DNA of 39,727 bases from an uncultured Bacilli bacterium (lineage in GTDB: Bacteria; Bacillota_I; Bacilli_A; RF39; UBA660), in assembly GCA_947632355.1 (NCBI GenBank), contig CANROY010000004.1, positions 1-39,727 of the forward strand. The letters are read 5' to 3'. Of this stretch, positions 13,637-22,240 are shown piece after piece. Made by a program: the position numbers and the translations under genes. The notes beneath the pieces were generated by a model. The model did not search any database. It was given only the letters and a program-made list of their open reading frames with translations, and was not told the origin of the DNA. Each line of letters opens with the position of its first letter. The stretch's first letter is position 1.

Positions 13637-14830
13637 ATGGAAGAAAAAATAACTGCCAAAGTAATTGGCATCACAACAACTGATGAAGAAGTCATAAAAA
13701 ATACAAATGTAAAAGATTTAGAAATAAATGGGGGACATGCAGCAAATATTTGCTATACACAAAAAAGTTATGAAGAAATTTTAAAAGAACCTATTGAGAA
13801 AACCGTAGCAAGAGCAGAAGGAAATAAAAAGAATAGACATCATTCTGTCTTTGGCCATGATACCATTCAAATCTATTTTGAAGGCATTCCTAAAATCATT
13901 GCTATGATGATTAATAATGAAAAAGAGTACAACACATCAGAAAAATCTGGAAGATTTACAACTATGTTTGGTACCGAAGAAGAAAATGAATTGTATAATA
14001 AATGGAAGGCGATTTTCGTTCAAGAAATTAAAAAAGCGTATCCTAATGAAAATTATTTAAGTGATACAATGATTGAAAAGAAAGCCAAAGAAAATGCTCG
14101 TTACTTATTGTCTATTTTTATGAGAACGAAAATGAAATATACAACTTCTTTTAGACAATGGAATTATCTATATGATTTTACCGAAAAAATGATTCAAGAA
14201 GAAACTGATAATCCACTTAAAATAGCATTAAAACCTTATTTGGAAGAATTTAGAGATGCTTTGGAAAAAACCGGATTTATAACAAATGATATAAAGGATT
14301 ATCGAAATAGAAGTTTTTCATTAATTCAAGAGGATAACACTTTTGATACACATTTTAGTAGAAGTTACTCTATCAATTATGATGCAACAATCCCTGCACT
14401 TGCTGACTTACAAAGACATAGATCACTTGACTACTCTTTCTCTTTAAAAGAGAAAAAAGAATTTTATGTTCCGCAAATTATAAGACCAAGAAAAGATTTA
14501 ACAGAGGAATGGTTAGATGACATTTCTTCTATTTCTGAATTCCCTCAAGGAATGCTTGTCAATGTAAATGAAACAGGAAAATATGAAGATTTTATTTTAA
14601 AATTATATGAAAGAATTTGCACAGCTCCTCAACTAGAAGTTATGCAAATTACAAAACAAGTCTTAAACCAATATGTAAGTACTTTAGAGCAATCTAAAAG
14701 TGAAAACGATAAAAAGATTTTAAAAGAATTACTTCTTTATATAAAAGCTGCAAGATGTTCTTTTCCAAATTTTACTTGTACCGATCCATGTAGATTTAAG
14801 GAAGGAATCGAATTAACAAGAAAAATATAA
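13637..14830 (+). CDS. thyX: Long ThyX-like flavin-dependent thymidylate synthase with two related halves
   Basis: 397 residues, well above the usual ~220-250 of ThyX, the FAD and NADPH-dependent enzyme that methylates dUMP using methylenetetrahydrofolate. The N-terminal half has the family pattern HHSVFGHDTIQIYFEGI, then EYNTSEKSGRF where the E-x-S-x-R-Y motif is expected, but NNE stands in place of the RHR motif; ARYLLSIFMRTK matches the later AR-x-LP region. The C-terminal half has QRHRSLDYSFS with RHR at 260-262. The end SFPNFTCTDPCRF contributes two closely spaced cysteines. The protein looks like a tandem ThyX fold with the motif split between halves. ATG at 13637 has AGGAGGGAAC before it. 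The alternative is a ThyX-related protein of other activity. Confidence 0.75.
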   Translation: MEEKITAKVIGITTTDEEVIKNTNVKDLEINGGHAANICYTQKSYEEILKEPIEKTVARAEGNKKNRHHSVFGHDTIQIYFEGIPKIIAMMINNEKEYNTSEKSGRFTTMFGTEEENELYNKWKAIFVQEIKKAYPNENYLSDTMIEKKAKENARYLLSIFMRTKMKYTTSFRQWNYLYDFTEKMIQEETDNPLKIALKPYLEEFRDALEKTGFITNDIKDYRNRSFSLIQEDNTFDTHFSRSYSINYDATIPALADLQRHRSLDYSFSLKEKKEFYVPQIIRPRKDLTEEWLDDISSISEFPQGMLVNVNETGKYEDFILKLYERICTAPQLEVMQITKQVLNQYVSTLEQSKSENDKKILKELLLYIKAARCSFPNFTCTDPCRFKEGIELTRKI

Positions 14831-14852
14831 AGCACTTTGTTGCTTTTTTCTT
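14827..14852 (+). terminator. thyX terminator
   Basis: A short stem AAGCA/TGCTT just after the stop codon, followed by six Ts. Confidence 0.6.
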
Positions 14853-14935
14853 TTGGAATGATAATAAATTTGCTTCCAAATATTGACAAAATTTGCTCTA
14901 AAAAGTAAAATAAACTTAAAGAAGGAGAGTAGTAA

Positions 14936-15850
14936 ATGAAAAAAGAAAAAGCCAAAAAAGAAGCAAAAGAGGTTAAAACACAAAAAGCATTAGTTACATC
15001 AAGAATTTTATTTATTTCTGTTCTAGATAAGATTTACTTAATCATTTTAGGATTATGGTTCTTAATTGGAACAATTGGAATTTTTAGAGGACATATTTCA
15101 AGCTTAAACTATGGATTCTTTAGTAGAGTAGGACGTGAAATTTTATTCTTAATTGTTTTATTCATTGCCTATTTAATACTAAACTGGTTCTACAGATGTG
15201 CTGCAAAAACAATGTTATGCTTAACAAAAAATGAGGTGTATAAAGAACATTACATTCCATTTAAAAGAAGTGAAGAAAGCATTCCATTAAATAAAATTAC
15301 GAAAGTATCAACAATCAATGTTTTCTGGATTTTTAGAACATTGATTATTCATCAATATCATAGTTTTCCACTTGTATTTATGACTTGGAACAACCAAGAA
15401 TTTAAAGACAAATTAAATGAATTAATTACAACAGATTCTGAAAAAGTAGAAAATGAATATGAAAGTAGAAATATTGTTACACAATCTATGTATAAATACT
15501 TAAGTTATGTAGGTATGGCTTTAGCAGGTATTGTTGTATTACTTGGTATTGTTCGCTTCTTTACTTATATCTTTAATGGAGAAAGAAAATTAGCAGGTAC
15601 TTATACATATGAAGAAAATACAATTAAATTAAATAAAAATGGAAGTTGTGAAATTACTGGACTTGTAGATGATGTTACAGATTGTGATTGGACTTATGAT
15701 AGTGATAGTAAAACGGTAACTTTAGATTATCAATATGAATATAGTTATTATTTCTCTAAATATAAAACAACCAATGATGGAACAAAATCTTTAAAATACA
15801 ATTCTAGTGATAAATCATTAGAACTTGGTGGAAATAAATATACAAAATAG
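14936..15850 (+). CDS. Membrane protein with a PH-like domain, function unknown
   Basis: 304 residues. A highly charged Lys/Glu N-terminus (about 1-20) is followed by two membrane helices (about 35-55 and 65-88), a soluble segment (about 92-160: LTKNEVYKEHYIPFKRSEESIPLNKITKVS...) that resembles bacterial PH (YdbT-type) domains, a third helix (about 185-208) and a C-terminal beta-rich domain of about 90 residues with repeated acidic-aromatic strands (GTYTYEENTIKLNKNG, TVTLDYQYEYSYYF). AAGGAGAGTAGTAA precedes ATG at 14936. It is monocistronic, between the thyX and prfB units. No function can be assigned. Confidence 0.75.
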   Translation: MKKEKAKKEAKEVKTQKALVTSRILFISVLDKIYLIILGLWFLIGTIGIFRGHISSLNYGFFSRVGREILFLIVLFIAYLILNWFYRCAAKTMLCLTKNEVYKEHYIPFKRSEESIPLNKITKVSTINVFWIFRTLIIHQYHSFPLVFMTWNNQEFKDKLNELITTDSEKVENEYESRNIVTQSMYKYLSYVGMALAGIVVLLGIVRFFTYIFNGERKLAGTYTYEENTIKLNKNGSCEITGLVDDVTDCDWTYDSDSKTVTLDYQYEYSYYFSKYKTTNDGTKSLKYNSSDKSLELGGNKYTK

Positions 15851-15855
15851 TTTGT

Positions 15856-15890
15856 AAGAGCTTGGAACAATTTCCAAGTTCTTATTTTTT
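15856..15890 (+). terminator. Terminator of the membrane-protein gene
   Basis: A 12-bp stem (15856-15867 with 15872-15883, one G-T pair) with a 4-base loop, then a run of Ts. The extended -10 of prfB, TGC-TATAAT (15891-15899), begins at its end. Confidence 0.85.
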
Positions 15891-15899
15891 TGCTATAAT
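15891..15899 (+). promoter_or_regulatory. prfB extended -10 promoter
   Basis: TGC-TATAAT at 15891-15899, 19 bases before the prfB start codon. Confidence 0.55.
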
Positions 15900-15917
15900 A
15901 CTTCTAGGTGATGCAAA

Positions 15918-17007
15918 ATGGATAAAAAAGAATTAATAAGTAGTTTAAATACATTGTTAGATAAAATAAATGATTTAGGGAGGTCCCTTTGACTTAGAAC
16001 AAAAGGAAGAAGAAGTAAAAAGACTAGAAGAAATAGTAAATAGGGAAGATTTTTGGCAAGATGTAGAAAGTGCTACACGTACAAACCAAGAACTAACCTC
16101 TTTAAAAAAAGAATTAGCAAAATTTAAAGATACGAAAAAAAATATTGTGGATAATTTAGAACTTATCAACATAGTAGAAGAGAATGAATTAGAAACACTA
16201 CAAACAGAAGTAGAAAAATTAGAAAAAGAAATTGATGAGTTAGAAATAAGTTCTTTACTAAATGGTATTCACGACAAATTAAACTGTTATTTAGAAATTC
16301 ATCCGGGAGCAGGAGGAACAGAATCTTGTGATTGGGCTAGTATGCTTGCCCGTATGTATACGAGATTTTGTGAAAATAATGGGTATACCTATGAAATTAT
16401 TGAGAGCCAAAAAGGTGAAGAAGCAGGACTTAAAAGTTTTACGCTTTATATAAAAGGACTCTATGCGTATGGGTATTTAAAATGTGAAAAAGGCGTTCAT
16501 CGTTTAGTACGTATTTCTCCATTTGATTCGAATGCACGTCGTCATACCTCTTTTGCATCAGTTTTAGTAACACCAGAATACAATCAAGAGATTAACATAG
16601 AAATAAAAGAAAGTGATTTAAAAATTGATGTATACCATTCAAGTGGAGCAGGAGGACAAAGCGTTAATACTTCCAATTCTGCAGTTCGTATTACCCATTT
16701 ACCAAGTAAAATAGTGGTTACTTGTCAAAATGAGAGAAGCCAAATGCAAAATAAAGAACAAGCGATGAAAATGTTAAAAAATAAACTTTATGAACTAGAA
16801 TTACAAAAAATAGAACAAGAACAAAACAACTTAAAAGGAACAATGGAAAACATTAATTTTGGAAGTCAAATTCGTAGTTATGTTTTAGAACCTTATAAAA
16901 TGGTAAAAGATAATCGTAGTAGATATGAAACTAGTAATGTTTTAAAGGTTTTAGATGGAGATTTACTACCCATTATGGAATCTGTATTAAAAAGTAAGAT
17001 AGAGTAA
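15918..17007 (+). CDS. prfB: Peptide chain release factor 2, with programmed +1 frameshift
   Basis: RF2 releases peptides at UGA and UAA. Frame 0 runs from ATG at 15918 for 24 codons to an in-frame TGA at 15990-15992. The shift site is classic: a Shine-Dalgarno-like AGGGAGG (15978-15984), then CTT-TGA-C. Skipping one base continues in +1 to the stop at 17005-17007 and gives a protein of about 362 residues. The second part holds the SPF codon-recognition motif (RISPFDSNARRHTSF) and the catalytic GGQ in SSGAGGQSVN. The shift lets RF2 level control its own synthesis. Use of TGA here shows it is a stop codon in this organism. AGGTGA precedes ATG at 15918. Confidence 0.97.
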
Positions 17008-17036
17008 TTGCAATTTTTAAGATTTCGTTTTACAAT
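17008..17036 (+). promoter_or_regulatory. tilS promoter
   Basis: TTGCAA (17008-17013), a 17-base spacer, TACAAT (17031-17036). It starts right after the prfB stop codon and lies 22 bases before the tilS start, so tilS has its own strong promoter. Confidence 0.65.
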
Positions 17037-17058
17037 AAGAAACAATTTAGGTGGTTGT

Positions 17059-18405
17059 ATGAAAAGGACATTGGAATTTTTACGAAATACTTTAGAAAAA
17101 AATACTACCGTTGTACTAGGACTTTCCGGAGGCCCTGATTCAATGTGTCTTTTTTATGTGCTCTTATCTTTAAAAGAAGAATACAACTTAAATATTGTAT
17201 GTGCCCATATCAACCATAACGTAAGAAAAGAAAGTAAAGAAGAAGAACTGTTTGTAAAAGAGCAAGTAGAACAAAATCATTGTCGTTTTGAAACAAGAAC
17301 CTTAAGTTTAAACCAAGATAAAAACTTTGAAGCCAATGCAAGAAAAGAAAGATATCGTTTTTTTGAAGAGTTAGCAAAAAAATATAAAGCCAAATACGTA
17401 ATGACCGCTCATCACGGCGATGATTTAATGGAAACCATTTTAATGCGTATGACAAGAGGAAGCAACTTAAATGGGTACATTGGATTTAAAAAGAAAACAG
17501 AATGTGGTGATTATTCTTTAGTAAGACCACTGATTTATACAACCAAAGAAGAGATTTTATCCTATTGTAAGGAACAAAATATTCCTTATTGTATTGATAA
17601 ATCAAATGAAAGTGATGAACATACAAGAAATCGCTATCGCAAAAAAGTACTTCCTTTTTTAAAGGAAGAAAATAAAGAGGTTCATTTAAAGTTTTTAAAA
17701 TTTAGTGAAGAATTGGAAATGGCAAGTAATTACTTACAAAAAAAGACATTAGATGCCTTGACACAAACTAGGAGTTTTGGTAAAGTAAACTTGCACGAAT
17801 TTAATAAGTTAGAACCACTTATAAAAAAACGTGTAATTGAGTATATATTAAAAGAGGAATATCAAAACGATATTGACTTAATTCAAGATATTCATACCCA
17901 AAGTATTTTAAAATTATGTACTTCAACGGATTCTTTTAAAGAACTACATTTACCTCTTAGAAAAACAATTGTAAAAGAATATGATACGCTTTTCTTTGCT
18001 CATAAAAAAGAGGAAAAAAGAGAAGAATATATACTAGAAGAAAAAGTAGTTTTAAAAAAGAACGAATGGATAGAAAAAGTAGAAGCAACAACGATAGATA
18101 AAAGCAATTTTTTCACTCGTTTGAACTCGAAGGAATTATCACTACCTTTAAAGGTACGCCCTATTAAAGAAGAAGATGTCATGGAAGTGAAAAACTTAGG
18201 AGGGCATAAAAAAGTAAAGGAAATCTTAAGGGATGCCAAAATTCCGAAGAGCAAAAGAGAAAATCTATTTGTTGTTGTGGATCATCAAGAAAATGTACTT
18301 TGGTTACCAGGCTTAAAAAAGTCAAAGTTTGATAAAAATAAAGATGAATTTTATGATATAATATATAAGTACGTAATTATGAAGGAGGAAGAAAATGAAA
18401 AATAA
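17059..18405 (+). CDS. tilS: tRNA(Ile)-lysidine synthetase
   Basis: 448 residues. The PP-loop motif SGGPDS is at 23-28 in LGLSGGPDSMCLF. The catalytic domain has AHINHNVRKESKEEE and MTAHHGDDLMETILMR, and a C-terminal domain ends near LWLPGLKKSKFDKNK. The enzyme converts C34 of the AUA-reading isoleucine tRNA to lysidine using ATP and lysine, and is essential in most bacteria. ATG at 17059 follows TAGGTGG; a longer reading frame to 17008 would cover the promoter and is rejected. ftsH starts inside its last codons, the same tilS-ftsH pairing seen in other Firmicutes (there often with hpt between). Confidence 0.95.
   Translation: MKRTLEFLRNTLEKNTTVVLGLSGGPDSMCLFYVLLSLKEEYNLNIVCAHINHNVRKESKEEELFVKEQVEQNHCRFETRTLSLNQDKNFEANARKERYRFFEELAKKYKAKYVMTAHHGDDLMETILMRMTRGSNLNGYIGFKKKTECGDYSLVRPLIYTTKEEILSYCKEQNIPYCIDKSNESDEHTRNRYRKKVLPFLKEENKEVHLKFLKFSEELEMASNYLQKKTLDALTQTRSFGKVNLHEFNKLEPLIKKRVIEYILKEEYQNDIDLIQDIHTQSILKLCTSTDSFKELHLPLRKTIVKEYDTLFFAHKKEEKREEYILEEKVVLKKNEWIEKVEATTIDKSNFFTRLNSKELSLPLKVRPIKEEDVMEVKNLGGHKKVKEILRDAKIPKSKRENLFVVVDHQENVLWLPGLKKSKFDKNKDEFYDIIYKYVIMKEEENEK
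18354..18362 (+). promoter_or_regulatory. Internal promoter for ftsH
   Basis: TGA-TATAAT at 18354-18362 within the 3' end of tilS, 32 bases before the ftsH start. It could let ftsH be made independently of tilS. Confidence 0.4.
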
Positions 18406-20371
18406 TAACGCATTTAAAAATTTATTTCCTTATTTAGTATTAATAGTGGTTATCTTTTTTGTCTTAACCGTATTAAATTTTGGAGGTTCAATTAATCATA
18501 ACCTAACAACAGGAGAACTATTAACGGAACTAGAAAAAAGTAATGTAACGGAGATTACCATTACACCAAAGAGTAATGATTCAGTTTACTATATTGAAGG
18601 TAAGTTGGCAAACTACAAAGAAAAAGAAAGTTTTTCTGCTAAAGTAGTAGAAGAGGACTTAACGGAAATCACGAATTATGCAAAAGAACACGATTTGAAT
18701 GTATATGAAACGAATAAAGATCCAGGATCAATTTCTTTAGTCTATATCATTGTTAATTTCTTACCATTAGTTCTTATTATTGGGGCATCCTATATATTAA
18801 TTACAAAGATGGCAGGAAGTAATAAAAATTCAATGGATTTTGGTAGAAGCCGTGCTAGACTTTCTGAAGATGGTGGAACTACAAAATTTAGTGATGTAGC
18901 AGGACTTAAAGAAGAAAAAGAAGAAGTTGCTGAACTTATCGATTTCTTAAAAAATCCAAAGAAATTCCAAAAATTAGGTGCAAGAATTCCAAAAGGTGTC
19001 TTATTAGTAGGCCCTCCAGGAACTGGTAAAACTTTACTAGCAAAAGCTGTTGCCGGAGAAGCCAATGTACCATTCTACTATATTAGTGGATCTGATTTCG
19101 TAGAATTATTCGTTGGTGTCGGTGCAAGCCGTGTAAGAGATATGTTTAAAGAAGCCAAGAAAAATGCTCCTTGCTTAATCTTTATTGATGAAATTGATGC
19201 CGTTGGTCGTCAACGTGGAGCAGGACTTGGTGGTGGTCACGATGAACGTGAACAAACATTAAACCAATTACTTACGGAAATGGATGGATTTGGAGCAAAT
19301 GAAGGTATTATCATTATTGCTGCAACCAATAGACCGGATGTTTTGGACCCAGCCCTTTTAAGACCAGGAAGATTTGATAGACAAGTTACTGTTAATTTAC
19401 CGGATACAAAAGAACGTGAAGCGATATTAAAAGTTCACGCTCGTAATAAAGTGTTAGATGAATCTGTTAGTTTAGAAAACGTAAGTGCAAGAACTCCAGG
19501 ATTTAGTGGAGCAGACCTTGAAAACTTACTAAATGAAGCTGCACTACTTGCTGTTCGTAAAGATGAAGAAGCGATTACAATTGAAGATATTGATGAAGCA
19601 ACGGACCGTGTCTTAATGGGACCTGCAAAAACAAGTCGTAAAATCACTGATAAAGAAAAGAAACTTGTAAGTATTCACGAATCAGGTCATGCCGTTATTG
19701 GTATTAAATTAGAAGATGCAAATGAAGTTCATAAAATAACCATTATTCCACGTGGTATGGCTGGTGGTTATACAATGATGCTTCCAAAAGAAGAAAAAAT
19801 CTCTGTTATGACTGAAAAAGAATTACTTGCAACGATTACAGGTTTACTTGGAGGACGTGCTGCTGAAGAATTATTCTTAGGAGAAATTACAACAGGTGCA
19901 AGTGATGACTTTAAGAAAGCAACCAATATTGCTCGTAGTATGGTATCTGAATACGGTATGAGTGAACTTGGTCCAATGCAATATGAACAAAAAAGTGAAG
20001 GTGTTTTCTTAGGAAGAGATTATAACAAAACGAAAAACTACTCTGACCAAGTTGCTTTAGAAATTGATAGAGAAGTTCGTAAAATTATTGAAAATTGTTA
20101 TAAAGATGCTAAGAAAATCTTAAGTGAAAATAAAGACTTAGTGATGACGTTAAGTAAAGCTTTAATCGAAAGAGAAACCTTAACAAAAGAGGAAATTGAA
20201 TCTCTTGTAACAACTGGTAAAATTAGTGAAGATTTAGAACCTTTAAAAGAAGATGAACCTTCTTTACTAAAACTAAGAGAAATCGCCAAAGCCAATAAAA
20301 TTAAAGGCTATACAAAAATGACTAAAGAAGAACTTGAAGAAGCATTAAAAGAATTAGATGATATGGAATAG
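18395..20371 (+). CDS. ftsH: ATP-dependent membrane zinc protease FtsH with Rho_N/SAP-like tail
   Basis: 658 residues. Two membrane helices (about 10-29 and 113-136) flank the extracytoplasmic domain. The AAA+ module has Walker A GPPGTGKT at 206-213, Walker B LIFIDEIDAVG and the second region of homology ending RPGRFDRQV. The protease zinc site is HESGH at 428-432. FtsH degrades misfolded membrane proteins and selected regulators. The last ~35 residues (624-658: LREIAKANKIKGYTKMTKEE...) match the helix-loop-helix pattern of Rho_N/SAP nucleic-acid-binding domains, which is not a usual FtsH tail. The strong site AGGAGGA precedes ATG at 18395. It overlaps tilS by 11 bases and converges with a small regulator gene 1 base after its stop. 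Confidence 0.96.
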   Translation: MKNNNAFKNLFPYLVLIVVIFFVLTVLNFGGSINHNLTTGELLTELEKSNVTEITITPKSNDSVYYIEGKLANYKEKESFSAKVVEEDLTEITNYAKEHDLNVYETNKDPGSISLVYIIVNFLPLVLIIGASYILITKMAGSNKNSMDFGRSRARLSEDGGTTKFSDVAGLKEEKEEVAELIDFLKNPKKFQKLGARIPKGVLLVGPPGTGKTLLAKAVAGEANVPFYYISGSDFVELFVGVGASRVRDMFKEAKKNAPCLIFIDEIDAVGRQRGAGLGGGHDEREQTLNQLLTEMDGFGANEGIIIIAATNRPDVLDPALLRPGRFDRQVTVNLPDTKEREAILKVHARNKVLDESVSLENVSARTPGFSGADLENLLNEAALLAVRKDEEAITIEDIDEATDRVLMGPAKTSRKITDKEKKLVSIHESGHAVIGIKLEDANEVHKITIIPRGMAGGYTMMLPKEEKISVMTEKELLATITGLLGGRAAEELFLGEITTGASDDFKKATNIARSMVSEYGMSELGPMQYEQKSEGVFLGRDYNKTKNYSDQVALEIDREVRKIIENCYKDAKKILSENKDLVMTLSKALIERETLTKEEIESLVTTGKISEDLEPLKEDEPSLLKLREIAKANKIKGYTKMTKEELEEALKELDDME

Positions 20372-20372
20372 T

Positions 20373-20591
20373 CTAATTCTTTTTATCTTGAATAATAATT
20401 TCTAAATTAAATTGTTTTGCAATTTCTAATAACAGTTCAACATCATAGTTTCTTTGACCATATTCATAAAATTGGATCGCATTGCGACTTCTTTTTATTT
20501 TTTTACCAAATTCTTCTTGCGTTAAACCACTATTTTCTCGGATAAATTTAATTAATTCATTTGCTTTATATTGATTTGCTACTAGTTTCAT
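20373..20591 (-). CDS. Small XRE-family helix-turn-helix regulator (module 1)
   Basis: 72 residues, almost all one XRE/Cro-type domain: LTQEEFGKKIKRSRNAIQFY holds the helix-turn-helix, followed by ELLLEIAKQFNLEI. ATG at 20591 follows AGAGGTGG; a longer reading frame would run through the divergent promoter and is rejected. It is transcribed away from the surface-protein gene at 20677, and the 85-base gap holds a strong promoter covered by a long palindrome. By analogy with other divergent XRE pairs it is probably the local repressor. It converges on ftsH with no space between, so the two transcripts may interfere. Confidence 0.85.
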   Translation of the reverse strand: MKLVANQYKANELIKFIRENSGLTQEEFGKKIKRSRNAIQFYEYGQRNYDVELLLEIAKQFNLEIIIQDKKN

Positions 20592-20605
20592 AAATAAACC
20601 ACCTC

Positions 20606-20653
20606 TTGACAAGCATACAAAATGTTGGTATTCTTTTATAGAGAATACCAACA
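20606..20653 (+). promoter_or_regulatory. Module 1 promoter with palindromic operator
   Basis: TTGACA (20606-20611), a 17-base spacer, TATTCT (20629-20634). A perfect 12-bp palindrome, TGTTGGTATTCT (20623-20634) with AGAATACCAACA (20642-20653), has its left arm exactly over the -10 element. Binding there would block the surface-protein promoter. The likely binder is the XRE protein encoded next door; that is inference. Confidence 0.75.
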
Positions 20654-20676
20654 AAGCGTGGCGTTGAGGTGAGCAA

Positions 20677-21909
20677 ATGAAACTGCAAAAATTTATAAAG
20701 AATAAGAAACAAAAAGGAATAGTAATAGGAAGTATAGTAGGAATACTACTATTAATAGGAGGTATAAGTTTATACCGAAGTTTTGCGTTGTATAAAGTGG
20801 AAAAAACGTTTGATGTTTTAGAAGGAACAGTACCTGATTTTAATAGTGGAGATGTAACTCTTGCATTTACAATAAATAATAGAAAAACAAATGGTGTGCC
20901 TTTTCCAAATTCAGATGAAGGATTTACAAGTAAAGAAACAAAATGTGAAGAAGGAGTACAAGCCGAATGGATCGATACAAATTGGGCATTAAAAGTAATA
21001 AATAGCAATAATCAAAGTAGAATAAAATGTACAATAGATTTTAATGCACCAACTTTTTCAACTTATTTAAAATCAAAGGTAACAAGTGTTGCAGATGGAG
21101 GAAGCGGATTCATAAAACAAGAGCATGAAGCAACGGAACAAACCCAAAGTAATGCTACAACAGACTATCGATTTATAGGAGTAAATCCAAACAATTATAT
21201 CTGTTTAGAAGAAAGTGGACAATGTAATGATGAGAGCTTATATAGAATTATTGGTGTTATACCAACCCAATCAAGTGATAGTGGAAACTATGAAGATCGA
21301 GTAAAATTAATTAAAAATACAAGTATTGGTAAATATCCATGGAGTGGTAGTACAGATAATAATAGTAATGATTGGACGCAAAGTACATTAAATATAGATA
21401 CACTTAATAAAACGTATTGGGACAGTATAAGTTCATATCAAAAATATATTGAAAATGCTAAGTGGTATTTAGGGTCTTATTGGGAAGATGACAGGGAAAC
21501 TCGTAATATTACTGATTTTTATATTAGTGAAAGAGGAAAACGAGAAAATACGGGTGAATCTACTATTAATTACATCTTAACAAAAATTGGTTTAATTTAT
21601 GAAAGTGATTTTGTTTTTGCAACTAGTATGAAAAATGAGTGCTCAGTAATAGGCTCTTGGAATACAAATTGTAGTAATAATGATTGGCTATATAAAACAG
21701 AAAAATATCAGTGGTCTATAACTGCACAAAAATTTACTCTAAATCAAGTTTGGTTCATAACCAATTCAAGTATAGAGAAAACAATTGGTCTAAATACCTC
21801 TACAAATGAAGATATTGATGTTTTTCCGGCTTTTTATCTCAAATCGAATGTATTATTTCAAAATGGAAATGGAACAAAAAGCAATCCTTATAGAATATCC
21901 ATAAATTAA
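20677..21909 (+). CDS. Membrane-anchored surface protein, module 1
   Basis: 410 residues. A basic N-terminus and one membrane helix (about 16-33) are followed by YRSFALYKVEKTFDVLEGTVPDF, almost the same as in the protein at 37983. Next is a beta-rich domain with paired cysteines (about 50-125, ending RIKCTIDF), a middle domain with YRIIGVIP, NTSIGKYPWSGS and DWTQSTLNIDTLNK, and a C-terminal domain closing PAFYLKSNVLF and NPYRISIN. No sortase motif is present. It looks like a modular extracellular protein held by an N-terminal anchor; ligand and role are unknown. GAGGTGA precedes ATG at 20677. Expression is probably controlled by the divergent XRE protein. Confidence 0.8.
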   Translation: MKLQKFIKNKKQKGIVIGSIVGILLLIGGISLYRSFALYKVEKTFDVLEGTVPDFNSGDVTLAFTINNRKTNGVPFPNSDEGFTSKETKCEEGVQAEWIDTNWALKVINSNNQSRIKCTIDFNAPTFSTYLKSKVTSVADGGSGFIKQEHEATEQTQSNATTDYRFIGVNPNNYICLEESGQCNDESLYRIIGVIPTQSSDSGNYEDRVKLIKNTSIGKYPWSGSTDNNSNDWTQSTLNIDTLNKTYWDSISSYQKYIENAKWYLGSYWEDDRETRNITDFYISERGKRENTGESTINYILTKIGLIYESDFVFATSMKNECSVIGSWNTNCSNNDWLYKTEKYQWSITAQKFTLNQVWFITNSSIEKTIGLNTSTNEDIDVFPAFYLKSNVLFQNGNGTKSNPYRISIN

Positions 21910-21954
21910 ATTAAAAAAAAGTAAAAAAATACCAATTTTAACGAAATTGGCTCA

Positions 21955-21987
21955 AAAAAGGTAAATTGTCACGACAATTTGCCTTTT
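21955..21987 (+). terminator. Terminator of surface module 1
   Basis: AAAAAGG-T-AAATTGT, loop CACG, ACAATTT-G-CCTTTTT: a long near-perfect stem (inner arms 21963-21969 and 21974-21980) ending in Ts. Because the outer arms are A and T runs, it can act on both strands. Confidence 0.85.
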
Positions 21988-22036
21988 TCTCATGAGAATT
22001 TGAGCAAAAGTTGCTAGAAATCGCAAAATTGATGAT

Positions 22037-22065
22037 TTGCATTTTCTTTTTTTCTTTGCTAAAGT
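22037..22065 (+). promoter_or_regulatory. Promoter of the small hydrophobic peptide
   Basis: TTGCAT (22037-22042), a 17-base spacer, TAAAGT (22060-22065) with an upstream TG. Predicted start about 22072. Confidence 0.5.
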
Positions 22066-22096
22066 GTTTCTGCGAGCCGCAAAAGTAATGGGTTTG

Positions 22097-22126
22097 CCAC
22101 CTAAATTTTAAAAGAAATCGAGGTGG
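22097..22126 (+). promoter_or_regulatory. Hairpin hiding the ribosome binding site of the small peptide
   Basis: CCACCT (22097-22102) is the exact complement of AGGTGG (22121-22126), the ribosome binding site of the 27-residue gene. A closed 5' end of this sort is typical of type I toxin messengers. Confidence 0.5.
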
Positions 22127-22132
22127 TCACGA

Positions 22133-22216
22133 ATGACAAAAAAAGATTTTTTAATTGCAGCATTGATCGTGATAATTATTTTATTGATCATTTTCTTGAT
22201 AGTTAGCACTTGTTAA
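22133..22216 (+). CDS. 27-residue hydrophobic peptide, candidate type I toxin
   Basis: ATG at 22133 with AGGTGG 6 bases upstream. The peptide is MTKKDF, then a single uninterrupted hydrophobic helix of about 18 residues rich in Ile and Leu (LIAALIVIIILLIIF), then LIVSTC. This is the size and form of membrane-acting type I toxins (Fst, TxpA/BsrG and Ldr-like classes), though no family match is claimed. It has its own promoter, a hairpin over its ribosome binding site, and an oppositely transcribed small RNA just downstream. The alternative is a small membrane regulator or a leader peptide. Confidence 0.6.
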   Translation: MTKKDFLIAALIVIIILLIIFLIVSTC

Positions 22217-22240
22217 AAATTGGGGTTTTGGTTGATAATT

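Noticed and set aside
20677..20760. The shared N-terminus of the surface proteins as a type IV pilin signal
   Set aside because: There is no G-F/M-x-x-x-E cleavage pattern before the hydrophobic segment; a simple N-terminal membrane anchor fits better.
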